Below, piece after piece: positions 25,299 to 33,807 of a stretch of DNA of 64,000 nucleotides. Location: assembly GCA_964467935.1 (NCBI GenBank), contig CAYYKK010000002.1, forward strand, positions 4,352 to 68,351, read 5' to 3'. The notes below the pieces were generated by a model that was given only the letters and a program-made list of their open reading frames with translations, did not search any database and was not told where the DNA came from. The number at the start of each line of letters is the position of its first letter. Position 1 is the stretch's first letter. The position numbers and the translations under genes are program-made. Origin of the DNA: CAYYKK01 sp964467935. GTDB lineage: Bacteria > Myxococcota_A > Polyangia > Polyangiales > Polyangiaceae.

Positions 25299-27065
25299 AT
25301 GGGCAGACGGGTCAGCGGGTTCGGGCGAGGCGCGGAACGCCTGGCGGCGCTGTCGATCGGGGGATCGGCGATCGTCCTCGGCGCGTGCACGGGCAACATC
25401 GGCGGCGGCGACGGCTCCACCCCGCCGAAGAGCACACCGACCCACTTCGTCTGCGACGCCAACGCGGTCCCCGATGCGCTGCCGATGCGCCGGCTGTCGC
25501 ACACCGAGTACACGAACACGGTGAACGATCTGGTGCGCGCCTTCGCGCCGGCGGACGCGGACGCGATCACGCAAGCGCTGGCGTCCTCGCTCGCCCTCTT
25601 GCCCGACGACATCGCGACGGGTCCCGACAAACACTACGCGGACTTCACGAGCCTCGATCAGGCCCTGCAGCAGGGCCACGCCGACGGGATCTACGCGGTC
25701 GCGACCGCAGCCGGCAAGGAGCTCACGTCGAGCCCCGCCCGCCTCGCGGAGGTCGTCGGTGACTGCGCGACGGGCGCGAGCGACGCCGCGTGCCTCTCCG
25801 CGTTCGTGAAGCGCTTCGGGGAGCGCGCGCTCCGGCGACCGCTGACGGACGAGGACGTCGCCTTCTACTCGAAGCCCGCGGTCTCGGCGCCCTACACGGC
25901 GGCGGACTACGCGGACGTGATCGCGCTCTTGCTCACGGCGCCCGAATCGATCTTCTTCGTCGAGCACGGCGATCCCGCGGTGCCCGGCACGGTCGCTCCG
26001 CTCGGTCCCTACGAGCTCGCGTCGCGCATCTCGTACCACTTCTGGCAGACGCTCCCCGACGACGAGCTGCTCGAAAAGGCGAAGTCCGGCGAGCTCTCGA
26101 CCGACGCCGGCTATCGCGCCGAGGTCGAGCGCGCGTACGCCGATCCGCGGACGCGCGCCGCGCTCGCGACGTTCTTCGCCGAGTGGCTCGGCAACACCAC
26201 GCTCGACCCGCTGGACGCGCGCATCGGCACGCCGACCTACGACGCGATCCGCGGCGATCTCACGCCGGGCCCCGACACCCGCGCGCACTACCTCGACGAG
26301 GTCGTCGACGCGGCCCGGTATTACGCGTTCGACGCCCCGGCGAGCTTCGACACGTTCTTCCTCAGCGGCAAATCGTTCGCGAAGACCGACGACGTCGCCG
26401 CGGTCTACGGCGTGAGCCCGTGGGACGGCGCGAGCGCGCCCCCGGACGCGCCGGGGCGCGTGGGTCTGCTCACGCGGCCCGCGTTCGTCGCGACCGGCTC
26501 GATCGACTCTCGCCCGATCATGAAGGGTGTCTTCATTCGAAAGGCGATCCTGTGCGACGACATCGCGCCTCCGCCCGGCAACGCGGCCGCGAACCCGCCG
26601 CCGCTCTCGCCCGACTCGTCGACGAGACAGGTGGTCGAGAACCTCACCGACACGGGGATCTGCGCGGGCTGCCACACGGTGCAGATCAACCCGCTCGGCT
26701 ACGCGACCGAGAACTTCGATCCGCTCGGGCGGCTGCGCACGCAAGAGATCCTCTTCGACGACAAGGGCAACCCGGTCGGCACGGCGCCGATCGACACGAC
26801 GAGCGTGCCGAAGGTGAACACCGGCGACACGACGGAGTCGTCGGGCGCAGCGGACCTCGAGAAGCTCATCGTCGAGAGCCCGAAGCTCCACGCGTGCTTC
26901 GCGCGCCAATACTTCCGGTACACGTTCGCCCGCATGGAGGACCTCGACAAGGACGGCTGCGGGCTCGCGGACGTCCAGAAGGCCCTCGACGGCGGCGCCG
27001 ATCTCGCCGTCGTGCTCCGCGCGATCGCCCTCTCCACGGCCTTCCGGACGCGTTCCTTCGAGTAG
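25299..27065 (+). CDS. DUF1592/DUF1588 cytochrome c-like lipoprotein
   Basis: 588 residues from the ATG at 25299. Lipoprotein signal ends V-L-G-A-C. The order of modules is that of the planctomycete/myxobacterial DUF1587-1592-1588-1585 family: M-R-R-L-S-H-T-E-Y-T-N-T-V-N-D-L (about 63-78), F-V-K-R-F-G-E-R-A-L-R-R-P-L, Y-E-L-A-S-R-I-S-Y-H-F-W, a C-A-G-C-H haem-binding motif followed by Q-I-N-P-L-G-Y-A-T-E-N-F-D-P-L-G-R, and a C-terminal L-H-A-C-F-A-R-Q-Y-F-R-Y-T-F. These proteins are exported and paired with a DUF1552 protein; the chemistry is unknown, a redox role is inferred from the haem motif. Seven bases separate it from the DUF1552 gene. Confidence 0.92.
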   Translation: MGRRVSGFGRGAERLAALSIGGSAIVLGACTGNIGGGDGSTPPKSTPTHFVCDANAVPDALPMRRLSHTEYTNTVNDLVRAFAPADADAITQALASSLALLPDDIATGPDKHYADFTSLDQALQQGHADGIYAVATAAGKELTSSPARLAEVVGDCATGASDAACLSAFVKRFGERALRRPLTDEDVAFYSKPAVSAPYTAADYADVIALLLTAPESIFFVEHGDPAVPGTVAPLGPYELASRISYHFWQTLPDDELLEKAKSGELSTDAGYRAEVERAYADPRTRAALATFFAEWLGNTTLDPLDARIGTPTYDAIRGDLTPGPDTRAHYLDEVVDAARYYAFDAPASFDTFFLSGKSFAKTDDVAAVYGVSPWDGASAPPDAPGRVGLLTRPAFVATGSIDSRPIMKGVFIRKAILCDDIAPPPGNAAANPPPLSPDSSTRQVVENLTDTGICAGCHTVQINPLGYATENFDPLGRLRTQEILFDDKGNPVGTAPIDTTSVPKVNTGDTTESSGAADLEKLIVESPKLHACFARQYFRYTFARMEDLDKDGCGLADVQKALDGGADLAVVLRAIALSTAFRTRSFE

Positions 27066-27072
27066 GAGACCC

Positions 27073-28668
27073 ATGAGACCGAACAAGACCACGCGCGCTG
27101 CCGCCGTCCGCGCCGCCGATCCGCGCCCCGAAGGCGTGAGCCGTCGCATGTTCCTGCGCGGCGCGCTCGGCTTCAGCCTCGCGCTGCCCTTCCTTCCTTC
27201 GGTCGTCGCCAAGGAGGCCGCCGCTGCGCCCAACGCGACGACGCGCAAGCGCTTCATCGCGATCGGCACCGAGCACGGCGGCGTCTGGCAGTCGAACATG
27301 TACCCCGCCGACGCCACGCTCACCCAGACGATGTCGTACGCGGGCCGCTCGATTCGGCGAGGCGATCTCGCCCTCGCCATGCAGAACGGCAACGCGAGCC
27401 TCTCGCCCGTCATGACCGGCAGCGCGTCCAAGCTCACGCCGGCGCTCGCGGCCAAGATGAACGTGCTGCGCGGGCTCGACGTCACCTTCTACCTCGCCCA
27501 CAACCGCGGCGGCCACCTCGGCAACTACGCCGACAACGACGGCAACCTCAACGGGGAGCAGGGCCTCGCGCACGTGCCCACGATCGATCAGGTGCTCGCG
27601 TGGTCGACGAGCTTCTACGGCGACCTCGCGACGATCAAGGAGCGCTCGCTCGTCATCGGCGGCGACCGCATGAGCTGGGGCTACGCGAACCCGTCGATGA
27701 AGACCGGCGCGGTCCAGGCCATCACGCCCGAGTTCGACTCGGTCGCGCTCTTCAACAAGATCTTCGTCCCGCCGCAGAACCCCGCCGACAAGCGCGCTCC
27801 GATCGTGGACCTCGTGCTCGAGGACTACAAACGCCTGCGCAACGGAAACCAGCGCCTGTCCACGGGAGATCGGCAGCGCCTCGACGATTACATGGACCGG
27901 CTCGCCGAGCTGCAGCGAAAGCTCGAGGTGCAGGCCTCGTGCGGCAACGTGCAGCCGCCCACGCAATCGTCGATCGACGTGCTCCAAGGCGATCCGTCGT
28001 ACTCGATCGATCCGGCCGGACAGGCGAAGGCGTGGCAGCTGCTCAACGACGTCGTGGTGGCGGCGTTCATCTGCGACACGTCGCGCATCGCCACGATGCG
28101 CGTCACCGACATCTTCTCGAGCGATCCCGAGGATTGGCACCACGGCGTCGCCCACGAGGCGAACGTCCCCGACGGCGTGAAGCAGGCGATCCTCTCGGCC
28201 TCCTACCAGCAAGTGTTCGAGAACGTGTTCCTCGATCTCGTCGCGAAGCTCGACGCGGTGGACGACGTGACCGGCACGCTCCTCGACAGCACCCTCGTCA
28301 ATTGGACGCAGGAGTCGGGGCCGAGCACGCACACGCCGATCGAGCTCCCCGTCGTGACCGCGGGGAGCGCCGGCGGGTTCTTCAAGACGGGGCAATATGC
28401 CGATTATCGCGATCTCGGGAAGACCGCGGACAAGCCGGACGCGACCTCCGCGGTCGCGTCGAACATCGGCCTCGTCTACAACCAATGGCTCGGCACGGCC
28501 TTGCAATCGATGGGATTGCCGCCCGCCGAATACGAGTTCGGCGGCAATGGTGGTTACGGGGCGGTTCGCATGAGCCCCGACACCGAGAGCTGGTATTCGG
28601 GCTACCAGAAATATGGGAGCGCGGAGCTCTCGGTCATGGGCGAGCTCCTGCCCTTCTTGAAGGCATGA
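27073..28668 (+). CDS. DUF1552 Tat-exported protein
   Basis: 531 residues. A Tat signal is visible: V-S-R-R-M-F-L-R-G then the hydrophobic stretch ALGFSLALPFLPSVV, so it is folded in the cytoplasm before export, often a sign of a cofactor or partner. The body follows DUF1552: I-G-T-E-H-G-G-V-W, A-A-K-M-N-V-L-R-G-L-D, P-T-I-D-Q-V-L-A, L-D-D-Y-M-D-R-L-A-E-L-Q-R-K-L, W-H-H-G-V-A-H-E, and a late V-N-W-T-Q-E-S-G motif. The family belongs loosely with alkaline-phosphatase-like sulfatases, but no catalytic set is evident here. Translationally coupled to the next gene by an ATGA overlap (28665-28668). Confidence 0.92.
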   Translation: MRPNKTTRAAAVRAADPRPEGVSRRMFLRGALGFSLALPFLPSVVAKEAAAAPNATTRKRFIAIGTEHGGVWQSNMYPADATLTQTMSYAGRSIRRGDLALAMQNGNASLSPVMTGSASKLTPALAAKMNVLRGLDVTFYLAHNRGGHLGNYADNDGNLNGEQGLAHVPTIDQVLAWSTSFYGDLATIKERSLVIGGDRMSWGYANPSMKTGAVQAITPEFDSVALFNKIFVPPQNPADKRAPIVDLVLEDYKRLRNGNQRLSTGDRQRLDDYMDRLAELQRKLEVQASCGNVQPPTQSSIDVLQGDPSYSIDPAGQAKAWQLLNDVVVAAFICDTSRIATMRVTDIFSSDPEDWHHGVAHEANVPDGVKQAILSASYQQVFENVFLDLVAKLDAVDDVTGTLLDSTLVNWTQESGPSTHTPIELPVVTAGSAGGFFKTGQYADYRDLGKTADKPDATSAVASNIGLVYNQWLGTALQSMGLPPAEYEFGGNGGYGAVRMSPDTESWYSGYQKYGSAELSVMGELLPFLKA

Positions 28669-29753
28669 CGATGAGGCGATCCCGGTCCAGCATCCCCCCG
28701 CTCTCCGTCGGCGTCCTGTGGCTCGCGTCGAGCGCGATCGTCGGCTGCGGCGCGAGCGCGGGCGGAGCGGGTGGCGCGACGGCGGGCGCCGCGGGCGGCG
28801 CGGCGAGCGGCCCGAGCGCGACGAGCGCGAGCTCGGGGACCTCGGCCTCGACGAGCGGCTCGTCCACGGGCACGGGCGCGGGCGGGGCGACGGGCGCGCC
28901 GCTCTTCGTCGCCGTCGGCTACGGCGGGCGACGCATGTCGTCGGTGGACGGGGTGCATTGGGCGAACGACGTCGTCGTGGATCCCAATGGCGGAGACGAC
29001 GACAACCTCTTTCGCGGGGTCGGGTTCCACCAAGGCCATTTCGTCGCGGTGGGAGGCTCGACCCACGGGCAGAACGCGACGACGAACGACGGGGCCGCTT
29101 GGGCGTTCCACGATCCCGCGACGAGCTGGCTCGCCGACGTGGCGTCGCTCGGCGCGACGCTCGTCACCGCGGGGGGCAACGGGCTGAGGCAGCGATCGCT
29201 CGACGGGGGCCTCACGTGGGCCGACGCCGCGCCCTATTACGCGGGCCATTTCCGCGGGATCGCGGCGGGCAACGGGATCGCGGTCGCGGCGGGCCACACG
29301 TACGGCAGCACGACGGTCGGCCTCACGAGCACCTCGACCGACGGCAAGACCTGGACGCCGGAGGTCACCGGCGGCCCGCCGTTCCACTCCGTCGCGTTCG
29401 GCGCGGGGGTCTTCGTCGCCGCGGGTGACGATCGGTGCGCGACCTCGACGGACGGCCAATCGTGGAGCCCGTGCGGCGGCGTGTCGGGCCCCGGCCTCGA
29501 CGAGGTGGTGTTCGTGAACCAGTCCTTCGTGATCGGGGACGCGACTGGCTATTTCGTCTCGACCGACGGCGTCACCTTCCAGCACCAGGCGGCCGAGCAC
29601 CACGCGGTGACGGCGTTCGGGCTCGGCCTCTACGTCGCGCTCGACTGGCCCGATCGCATCCTCACCTCCCCGGACCTCACGACGTGGACGGTGCGGCAAG
29701 AGAACACCGGCCCCGCCTTCGTCGAGGTCGCCTTCGGCCTGGTCACGCCCTGA
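28665..29753 (+). CDS. propeller-like lipoprotein, paralogue of the one at 24110-25177
   Basis: 362 residues from the ATG at 28665, which overlaps the DUF1552 stop by 4 bp. Lipoprotein signal (SSAIVGCGA), a Gly/Ala/Ser linker, then F-V-A-V-G-type strands with turns such as S-S-V-D-G-V-H-W, S-L-D-G-G-L-T-W, S-T-D-G-K-T-W, S-T-D-G-Q-S-W and S-T-D-G-V-T-F. The C-terminus (I-L-T-S-P-D-L-T-T-W-T-V-R ... V-E-V-A-F-G-L-V-T-P) matches the end of the paralogue at 24110 almost position for position. The coupling says it is made with DUF1552 and is likely its partner at the outer surface. No enzymatic signature. Confidence 0.85.
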   Translation: MTMRRSRSSIPPLSVGVLWLASSAIVGCGASAGGAGGATAGAAGGAASGPSATSASSGTSASTSGSSTGTGAGGATGAPLFVAVGYGGRRMSSVDGVHWANDVVVDPNGGDDDNLFRGVGFHQGHFVAVGGSTHGQNATTNDGAAWAFHDPATSWLADVASLGATLVTAGGNGLRQRSLDGGLTWADAAPYYAGHFRGIAAGNGIAVAAGHTYGSTTVGLTSTSTDGKTWTPEVTGGPPFHSVAFGAGVFVAAGDDRCATSTDGQSWSPCGGVSGPGLDEVVFVNQSFVIGDATGYFVSTDGVTFQHQAAEHHAVTAFGLGLYVALDWPDRILTSPDLTTWTVRQENTGPAFVEVAFGLVTP

Positions 29754-29850
29754 GATCGCGCGACGCCGCGTGACTTGATCGAGACGCATCACTACGATCC
29801 GACGACAGCACCGGAGAGACCCCCGCACCGACGCGAAGACGACGACGCCC

Positions 29851-30960
29851 ATGACGACCGAACCGAGACCTCGCGACTTCCTCGCGCCCCGCTCCGACGC
29901 CTCGCGGCGTGAGCGTCAATGGGCGGCGATCGAGCGCGGGCTCGACACGAGATCGGGCTGGGCCTTCTGGAGGCGGCTCTTCGGCGACGTGGTCCCGGGC
30001 TCGCCCTTCTACACGCGCCCAGCTTTCGCGCTCGCGGTGGTGGCGCTGCTCTCCGTGGGAGGCGCGTTCGGGGCGATCGCGCTCGGTCGATCGCCTCGCG
30101 CCGACGTCGCGTCCCGCTCGACGACGCCCACGACGCTCACGCTCGCCGACGGCTCCACGATCCGCGCGGAGGCCGGCGCGAAGCTCGAGACGCCGACGAA
30201 CGAGCCGATGCACGTCGTCACGGTGCTCCGCGAGGGCTCGGCCCATTTCGAGGTCGTCCCGAACCGCGCGCGCTCGTTCACCGTGGTCGCGGACGGGGTC
30301 GAGGTGCGGGTCGTGGGCACGGCGTTCTCGGTGACGACCGATCCCGCGACGCGTCGGACGACGGTGCGGGTCGACCACGGGATCGTCGAGGTGCGAGCGC
30401 CTTCGCTGCGCGGCGAGGTGCGTCGGCTCACCGCGGGCGAGGTCTGGACGTCGGGTGAGGACGCGCAGCCGGCCGCCTCGAGCGACGCGCCCGACGCGAC
30501 CGCCGCGGCCTCGAGCGAGCCCGCCCCGAGCGCCTCCGCGACGAGCGAGCCCTCCCCCGGCGGATCGTCTCCGCCCTCGGCGACCGACGACGCGCGCGCC
30601 CTCTACGAAGCCGCGAACCGCGCGCGCCGCGCCGGGGACGTCTCGCGCGCCGCCGCGCTCTATCGCGATTTCCTGCGCAAGCACCCCGACGATCCGCGCG
30701 CCCAGGTGGCCGCGCTCGAGCTCGGTCGCCTCGAAATGGAGAAGGGCGGCGATCCCGCGGCGGCCGAGCGCGCCCTCGAGACCGCGAGCTCGGCCACGCC
30801 TGGCTCCGCGGTGCACGAGGACGCCCTCGCGCACTTGGTGGACGTCTACGCGCAGAAGGGCGACCTCGCCGCGTGCAAGAAGGCCCAGGCGCAGTACCTC
30901 GGCACCTATCCGAAGGGCGTGCACGCCGCCCAGGTTCGTTCTCGATGCGGCGCAGACTGA
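29851..30960 (+). CDS. FecR-domain protein with C-terminal TPR-like repeats
   Basis: 369 residues: a ~50-residue cytoplasmic N-terminus, one transmembrane helix (about 54-75, ALAVVALLSVGGAFGAIAL), a periplasmic FecR domain (about 90-200, T-L-T-L-A-D-G-S-T-I-R-A-E-A-G-A-K, V-V-G-T-A-F-S-V, V-R-V-D-H-G-I-V-E-V), a Ser/Ala/Pro linker, and TPR-like helices (A-R-A-L-Y-E-A-A-N-R-A-R-R-A-G-D, A-A-A-L-Y-R-D-F-L-R-K-H-P). FecR proteins control ECF sigma factors from the membrane; an ECF sigma gene lies convergently 2.2 kb away. Its stop overlaps the next gene by 16 bp, so the operon FecR / outer-membrane protein / RCC1 is coupled. Confidence 0.88.
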   Translation: MTTEPRPRDFLAPRSDASRRERQWAAIERGLDTRSGWAFWRRLFGDVVPGSPFYTRPAFALAVVALLSVGGAFGAIALGRSPRADVASRSTTPTTLTLADGSTIRAEAGAKLETPTNEPMHVVTVLREGSAHFEVVPNRARSFTVVADGVEVRVVGTAFSVTTDPATRRTTVRVDHGIVEVRAPSLRGEVRRLTAGEVWTSGEDAQPAASSDAPDATAAASSEPAPSASATSEPSPGGSSPPSATDDARALYEAANRARRAGDVSRAAALYRDFLRKHPDDPRAQVAALELGRLEMEKGGDPAAAERALETASSATPGSAVHEDALAHLVDVYAQKGDLAACKKAQAQYLGTYPKGVHAAQVRSRCGAD

Positions 30961-31949
30961 CGCGCACGATCTCGATCGTCGCGACGATCTTTCTCTTCGA
31001 TCGGGTCCTCGAACGAAACGCCGCGGCGCAATGCAAGGAGGCGGCGCCGCGCGTCGAGGTCGCGATCACGGGCGCCTCGAGCGCGCTCGAGCGATCGCTG
31101 CGCGCCGAGCTCGCCAGCGAGCTCGATCGGGGAGACCTCTGCGCGACCGGACCGAGCGGCGCATCGCGGGCGCTCGCGCGCATCGAGATCACCGTGGTGG
31201 GTGACGCGACGGCGACCGTGCGCATCGTGGACGCAGTGACGAAGAAGACCGTGGAGCGCCCCGTCGACGTCTCCGCCCTACCGCCCGACGGACGCGCGCT
31301 GCCCATCGCGATCTCGGCGGACGAGCTGCTCCGCGCGAGCTGGGCCGAGATCAACCTCGCGTCGAGCGAGACGCCGCGCACCGAGGAGGTGCCGAAGGTG
31401 GTGCGCGAATCGGTGAAGCCGCCGCCGCCGCCGCCGGCCTTCGCCAGGAGAAACGAGATCGGCCTGCGGTTCGCGCCCGCCTTCTATGGAGGTGGTCAAT
31501 CGGAGCTCGGCGCGGCGCTCTACTACGCGCGCGACTTCGTCCCGTGGCTCGGCGGTGAGCTGTGGGGGTACGGCCGCGAAGGCGTGGCGGCGCACGCACC
31601 CGACGGATCCATCCGCGCGCACGCGGGGGGCGGAGGCCTCTCGCTCACCGCGCACGCGCTCCGGACGGGCCCGCTCCGGCTCGGGCCTCGCCTGGGCGCC
31701 GAGATCGGCTACGTGCTCTTCGAGGGCGAGGGGACGAGCGGCGCGACGGCTTCACGCTTCGGCGGCGTCACGTGCTTCGGGATGCTCGGCCTGGCGTCGT
31801 CGGTCGAGGTCTCGCCGGTGAGGCTCTCGCTCGCGCTCTCGGCGCTCGCCCCCTTTCGCACCGCGAAGGCGCTCGACGGCGCCGCGGTCGCCACGGCCGC
31901 AAGCGGCGCGGGGTTCTCCGGCGGCCTCGGCGCGGGAGTGGCGTTCTGA
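30945..31949 (+). CDS. probable outer-membrane protein of the FecR operon
   Basis: 334 residues from the ATG at 30945, inside the end of the FecR gene. Signal peptide (SIVATIFLFDRVLERNAAAQ). Residues 25-150 look like a small alpha/beta domain (V-E-V-A-I-T-G-A-S, A-R-I-E-I-T-V-V-G). A poly-Pro bridge (P-P-P-P-P-P) precedes a C-terminal half of alternating hydrophobic strands with Gly turns (E-I-G-L-R-F-A-P-A-F-Y-G-G-G, L-G-A-A-L-Y-Y-A, L-G-P-R-L-G-A-E-I-G-Y) ending in Phe, as outer-membrane beta-barrels do. The next gene's ATG shares a base with its TGA. Function unknown; envelope location is inference. Confidence 0.75.
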   Translation: MRRRLTRTISIVATIFLFDRVLERNAAAQCKEAAPRVEVAITGASSALERSLRAELASELDRGDLCATGPSGASRALARIEITVVGDATATVRIVDAVTKKTVERPVDVSALPPDGRALPIAISADELLRASWAEINLASSETPRTEEVPKVVRESVKPPPPPPAFARRNEIGLRFAPAFYGGGQSELGAALYYARDFVPWLGGELWGYGREGVAAHAPDGSIRAHAGGGGLSLTAHALRTGPLRLGPRLGAEIGYVLFEGEGTSGATASRFGGVTCFGMLGLASSVEVSPVRLSLALSALAPFRTAKALDGAAVATAASGAGFSGGLGAGVAF

Positions 31950-33115
31950 TGCGCGCCTCGATCGCCGCCCTCGTCGTCTCGCTCGCCGGCTGCAGCGACG
32001 CCGGCGTGGTCCTCTCCCCGGCGCCCGCGCCGAAGGCCCCGGTCGCGCGCGTCGATCTCCTGGCCGCGGGGCCGTATCACACGTGCGCCATCGACGGCGG
32101 ACACCTGCATTGCTGGGGCAGCAACGACAAAGGCGAGCTCGGCGTCGGCGATCAAGACAACCGCGGGACACCGACGCTCGTCCCCGGCGACGATTGGGAG
32201 GCCGTCGTCATCGGCGAGAGCCACACGTGCGCGAAGAGGACCGGCGGCAGCGCGTGGTGCTGGGGCGACGGATCGGTCGGGCAGCTCGGCACGGGTCAGC
32301 CCGGCCCCGCCCTCGTCCCTCAATTCGTGAGCCTCCCCTCTCCGGTCGTGTCGCTCGGAAGCACGTATTCCCACACGTGCGCGATCGACGCGCTGAAGAC
32401 GTTGCGCTGCTGGGGCGCGAACGAGGAGGGGCAGCTCGGGCAAGACGATCCTTTCCCTGGGAAAGGCGTCGATCGGTCGACACCGGTGCGCGTGGGCACG
32501 GACGCAGATTGGCTCGTAGCGGACGCGGGACAAGGGCATACGTGCGGCATTCGAAGCCCCGGTAACCTGTATTGTTGGGGACGCAATTCGAGCGGAGAGC
32601 TCGGCATCGGCTCGCTCGATCCGGGACAAATTCGCGTCCCTCTGCGCGTGGGGACGGCGACGGATTGGACCGACGTGCGCATCGGACAGAGCACGAGCTG
32701 CGGGCTGCGCGCGAGCGGCGCGCTCTATTGCTGGGGCGACAACACCGAGGGCTCGGGCGGCTTCGGCGACGCGAACGAACGAGACGCGCCGACGCGCGTC
32801 GGCACGTTCGACGACTGGACGATGGTCACCGTGGACACCTTCCATTCGTGCGGCATTCGAAAGGACGGATCGCTCTATTGCTGGGGCCGCAACGCCGAGG
32901 GACAGCTCGGCCTCGGCGACAACGACGATCGGCTCGCGCCGACCCGCGTGGGCACCGACGCGGACTTCGCGCAGGTCGCCGCGGGACGCTTCCACACGTG
33001 CGCGTTGAAGCGCGACGGCACGGTGCTCTGCACCGGCGAGAACGACAAGGGCCAGCTCGGGCTCGGCGATTTCAATCGCCGCGCGACCTTCACCGCCGTC
33101 GCGTTTCCGCCTTGA
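31949..33115 (+). CDS. RCC1-repeat lipoprotein
   Basis: 388 residues from the ATG at 31949, which overlaps the previous stop (TGATG). Lipoprotein signal ends S-L-A-G-C. The mature protein is a chain of about seven RCC1-type blades, each with a disulphide-capable pair in the myxobacterial style: H-T-C-A-I-D-G-G-H-L-H-C-W-G, H-T-C-A-K-R ... W-C-W-G, H-T-C-G-I-R ... Y-C-W-G and so on, alternating with G-Q-L-G-L-G-D. A seven-bladed propeller on the cell surface is likely. Shares the FecR transcription unit and ends 1 bp before the convergent sigma-factor gene. Confidence 0.88.
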   Translation: MRASIAALVVSLAGCSDAGVVLSPAPAPKAPVARVDLLAAGPYHTCAIDGGHLHCWGSNDKGELGVGDQDNRGTPTLVPGDDWEAVVIGESHTCAKRTGGSAWCWGDGSVGQLGTGQPGPALVPQFVSLPSPVVSLGSTYSHTCAIDALKTLRCWGANEEGQLGQDDPFPGKGVDRSTPVRVGTDADWLVADAGQGHTCGIRSPGNLYCWGRNSSGELGIGSLDPGQIRVPLRVGTATDWTDVRIGQSTSCGLRASGALYCWGDNTEGSGGFGDANERDAPTRVGTFDDWTMVTVDTFHSCGIRKDGSLYCWGRNAEGQLGLGDNDDRLAPTRVGTDADFAQVAAGRFHTCALKRDGTVLCTGENDKGQLGLGDFNRRATFTAVAFPP

Positions 33116-33116
33116 A

Positions 33117-33686
33117 TCAGCCGTCGCGGCTCCGCGCCCTGAGCCGCTCTTCGGCCGCGGCGATGCGGCGCTTGACCGTCGCGAGGGACTCGCCGGTCGC
33201 CGCCGCGACCTCCTCGAGCGAGAGGCCCTCGACCCTCCGCAAGACGAGCGCGATGCGCTCCTTCGGCGGGAACGTCTCGAGCGCGCCGTAGATCTGTCTG
33301 AGCTCCGCGGCGACGTCGGGGGGACAGTCGGTCGCGAGCGCCGCGTCCCAGTCGACCTCGTCTCTCCGGACGAGGCCGAGGCGCATCGCGATGCGGTGAC
33401 GACGCAGCCGCTTGTGCGTCGTGCGCACGGCGATCGAGCCGAGGAACGACGCGAACGCCTGCGGGTTCTCGAGCCGCGAGAGCGACTGGAACGCAGCGAT
33501 GAACGTGTCTTGGACGAGATCGTCGAGATCGGCGTGCGTCGGGCGGAGACGATAGACGAGGCCGCTCACCATCCGGACGTGCCGGCGAAAGAGGGCCTCC
33601 TGCGCGCCCCTGTCCCCGCCTCGGGCACGCGCGACGAGGGTCGCGTCCGACGGATCGGGTCCCTCGCTGTCCACGGGCGTACCCAT
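33117..33686 (-). CDS. ECF-type RNA polymerase sigma factor
   Basis: 189 residues if started at the ATG 33684-33686; two earlier in-frame ATGs (33707, 33764) are less likely because the added residues are unlike the family. Region sigma-2 is clear (D-L-D-D-L-V-Q-D-T-F-I-A-A-F, then the R-R-H-R end), and sigma-4 has F-P-P-K-E-R-I-A-L-V-L-R and a helix-turn-helix E-E-V-A-A-A-T-G-E-S-L-A-T-V-K-R-R. No sigma-3. It converges on the FecR operon with 1 bp between stops, so FecR may be its membrane regulator although they are not co-transcribed. Target promoters not recognised in the window. Confidence 0.9.
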   Translation of the reverse strand: MGTPVDSEGPDPSDATLVARARGGDRGAQEALFRRHVRMVSGLVYRLRPTHADLDDLVQDTFIAAFQSLSRLENPQAFASFLGSIAVRTTHKRLRRHRIAMRLGLVRRDEVDWDAALATDCPPDVAAELRQIYGALETFPPKERIALVLRRVEGLSLEEVAAATGESLATVKRRIAAAEERLRARSRDG

Positions 33687-33807
33687 AACTGCCCGCGGCG
33701 ATCCCATCAACCCGATGTCGCTCCGCGGCGCCGGTGCGTGGCGTGACGACGCCGGCGCGTCCACGAGGACGGCCGGCGCGCGGGGCCGAGCAGCGCGCTC
33801 GGTGAGC

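Noticed and set aside
24060..27485. A 1,141-codon minus-strand open frame
   Set aside because: It runs antisense to the DUF1592 gene and out of frame with the propeller gene; Arg-rich with no domain signature.
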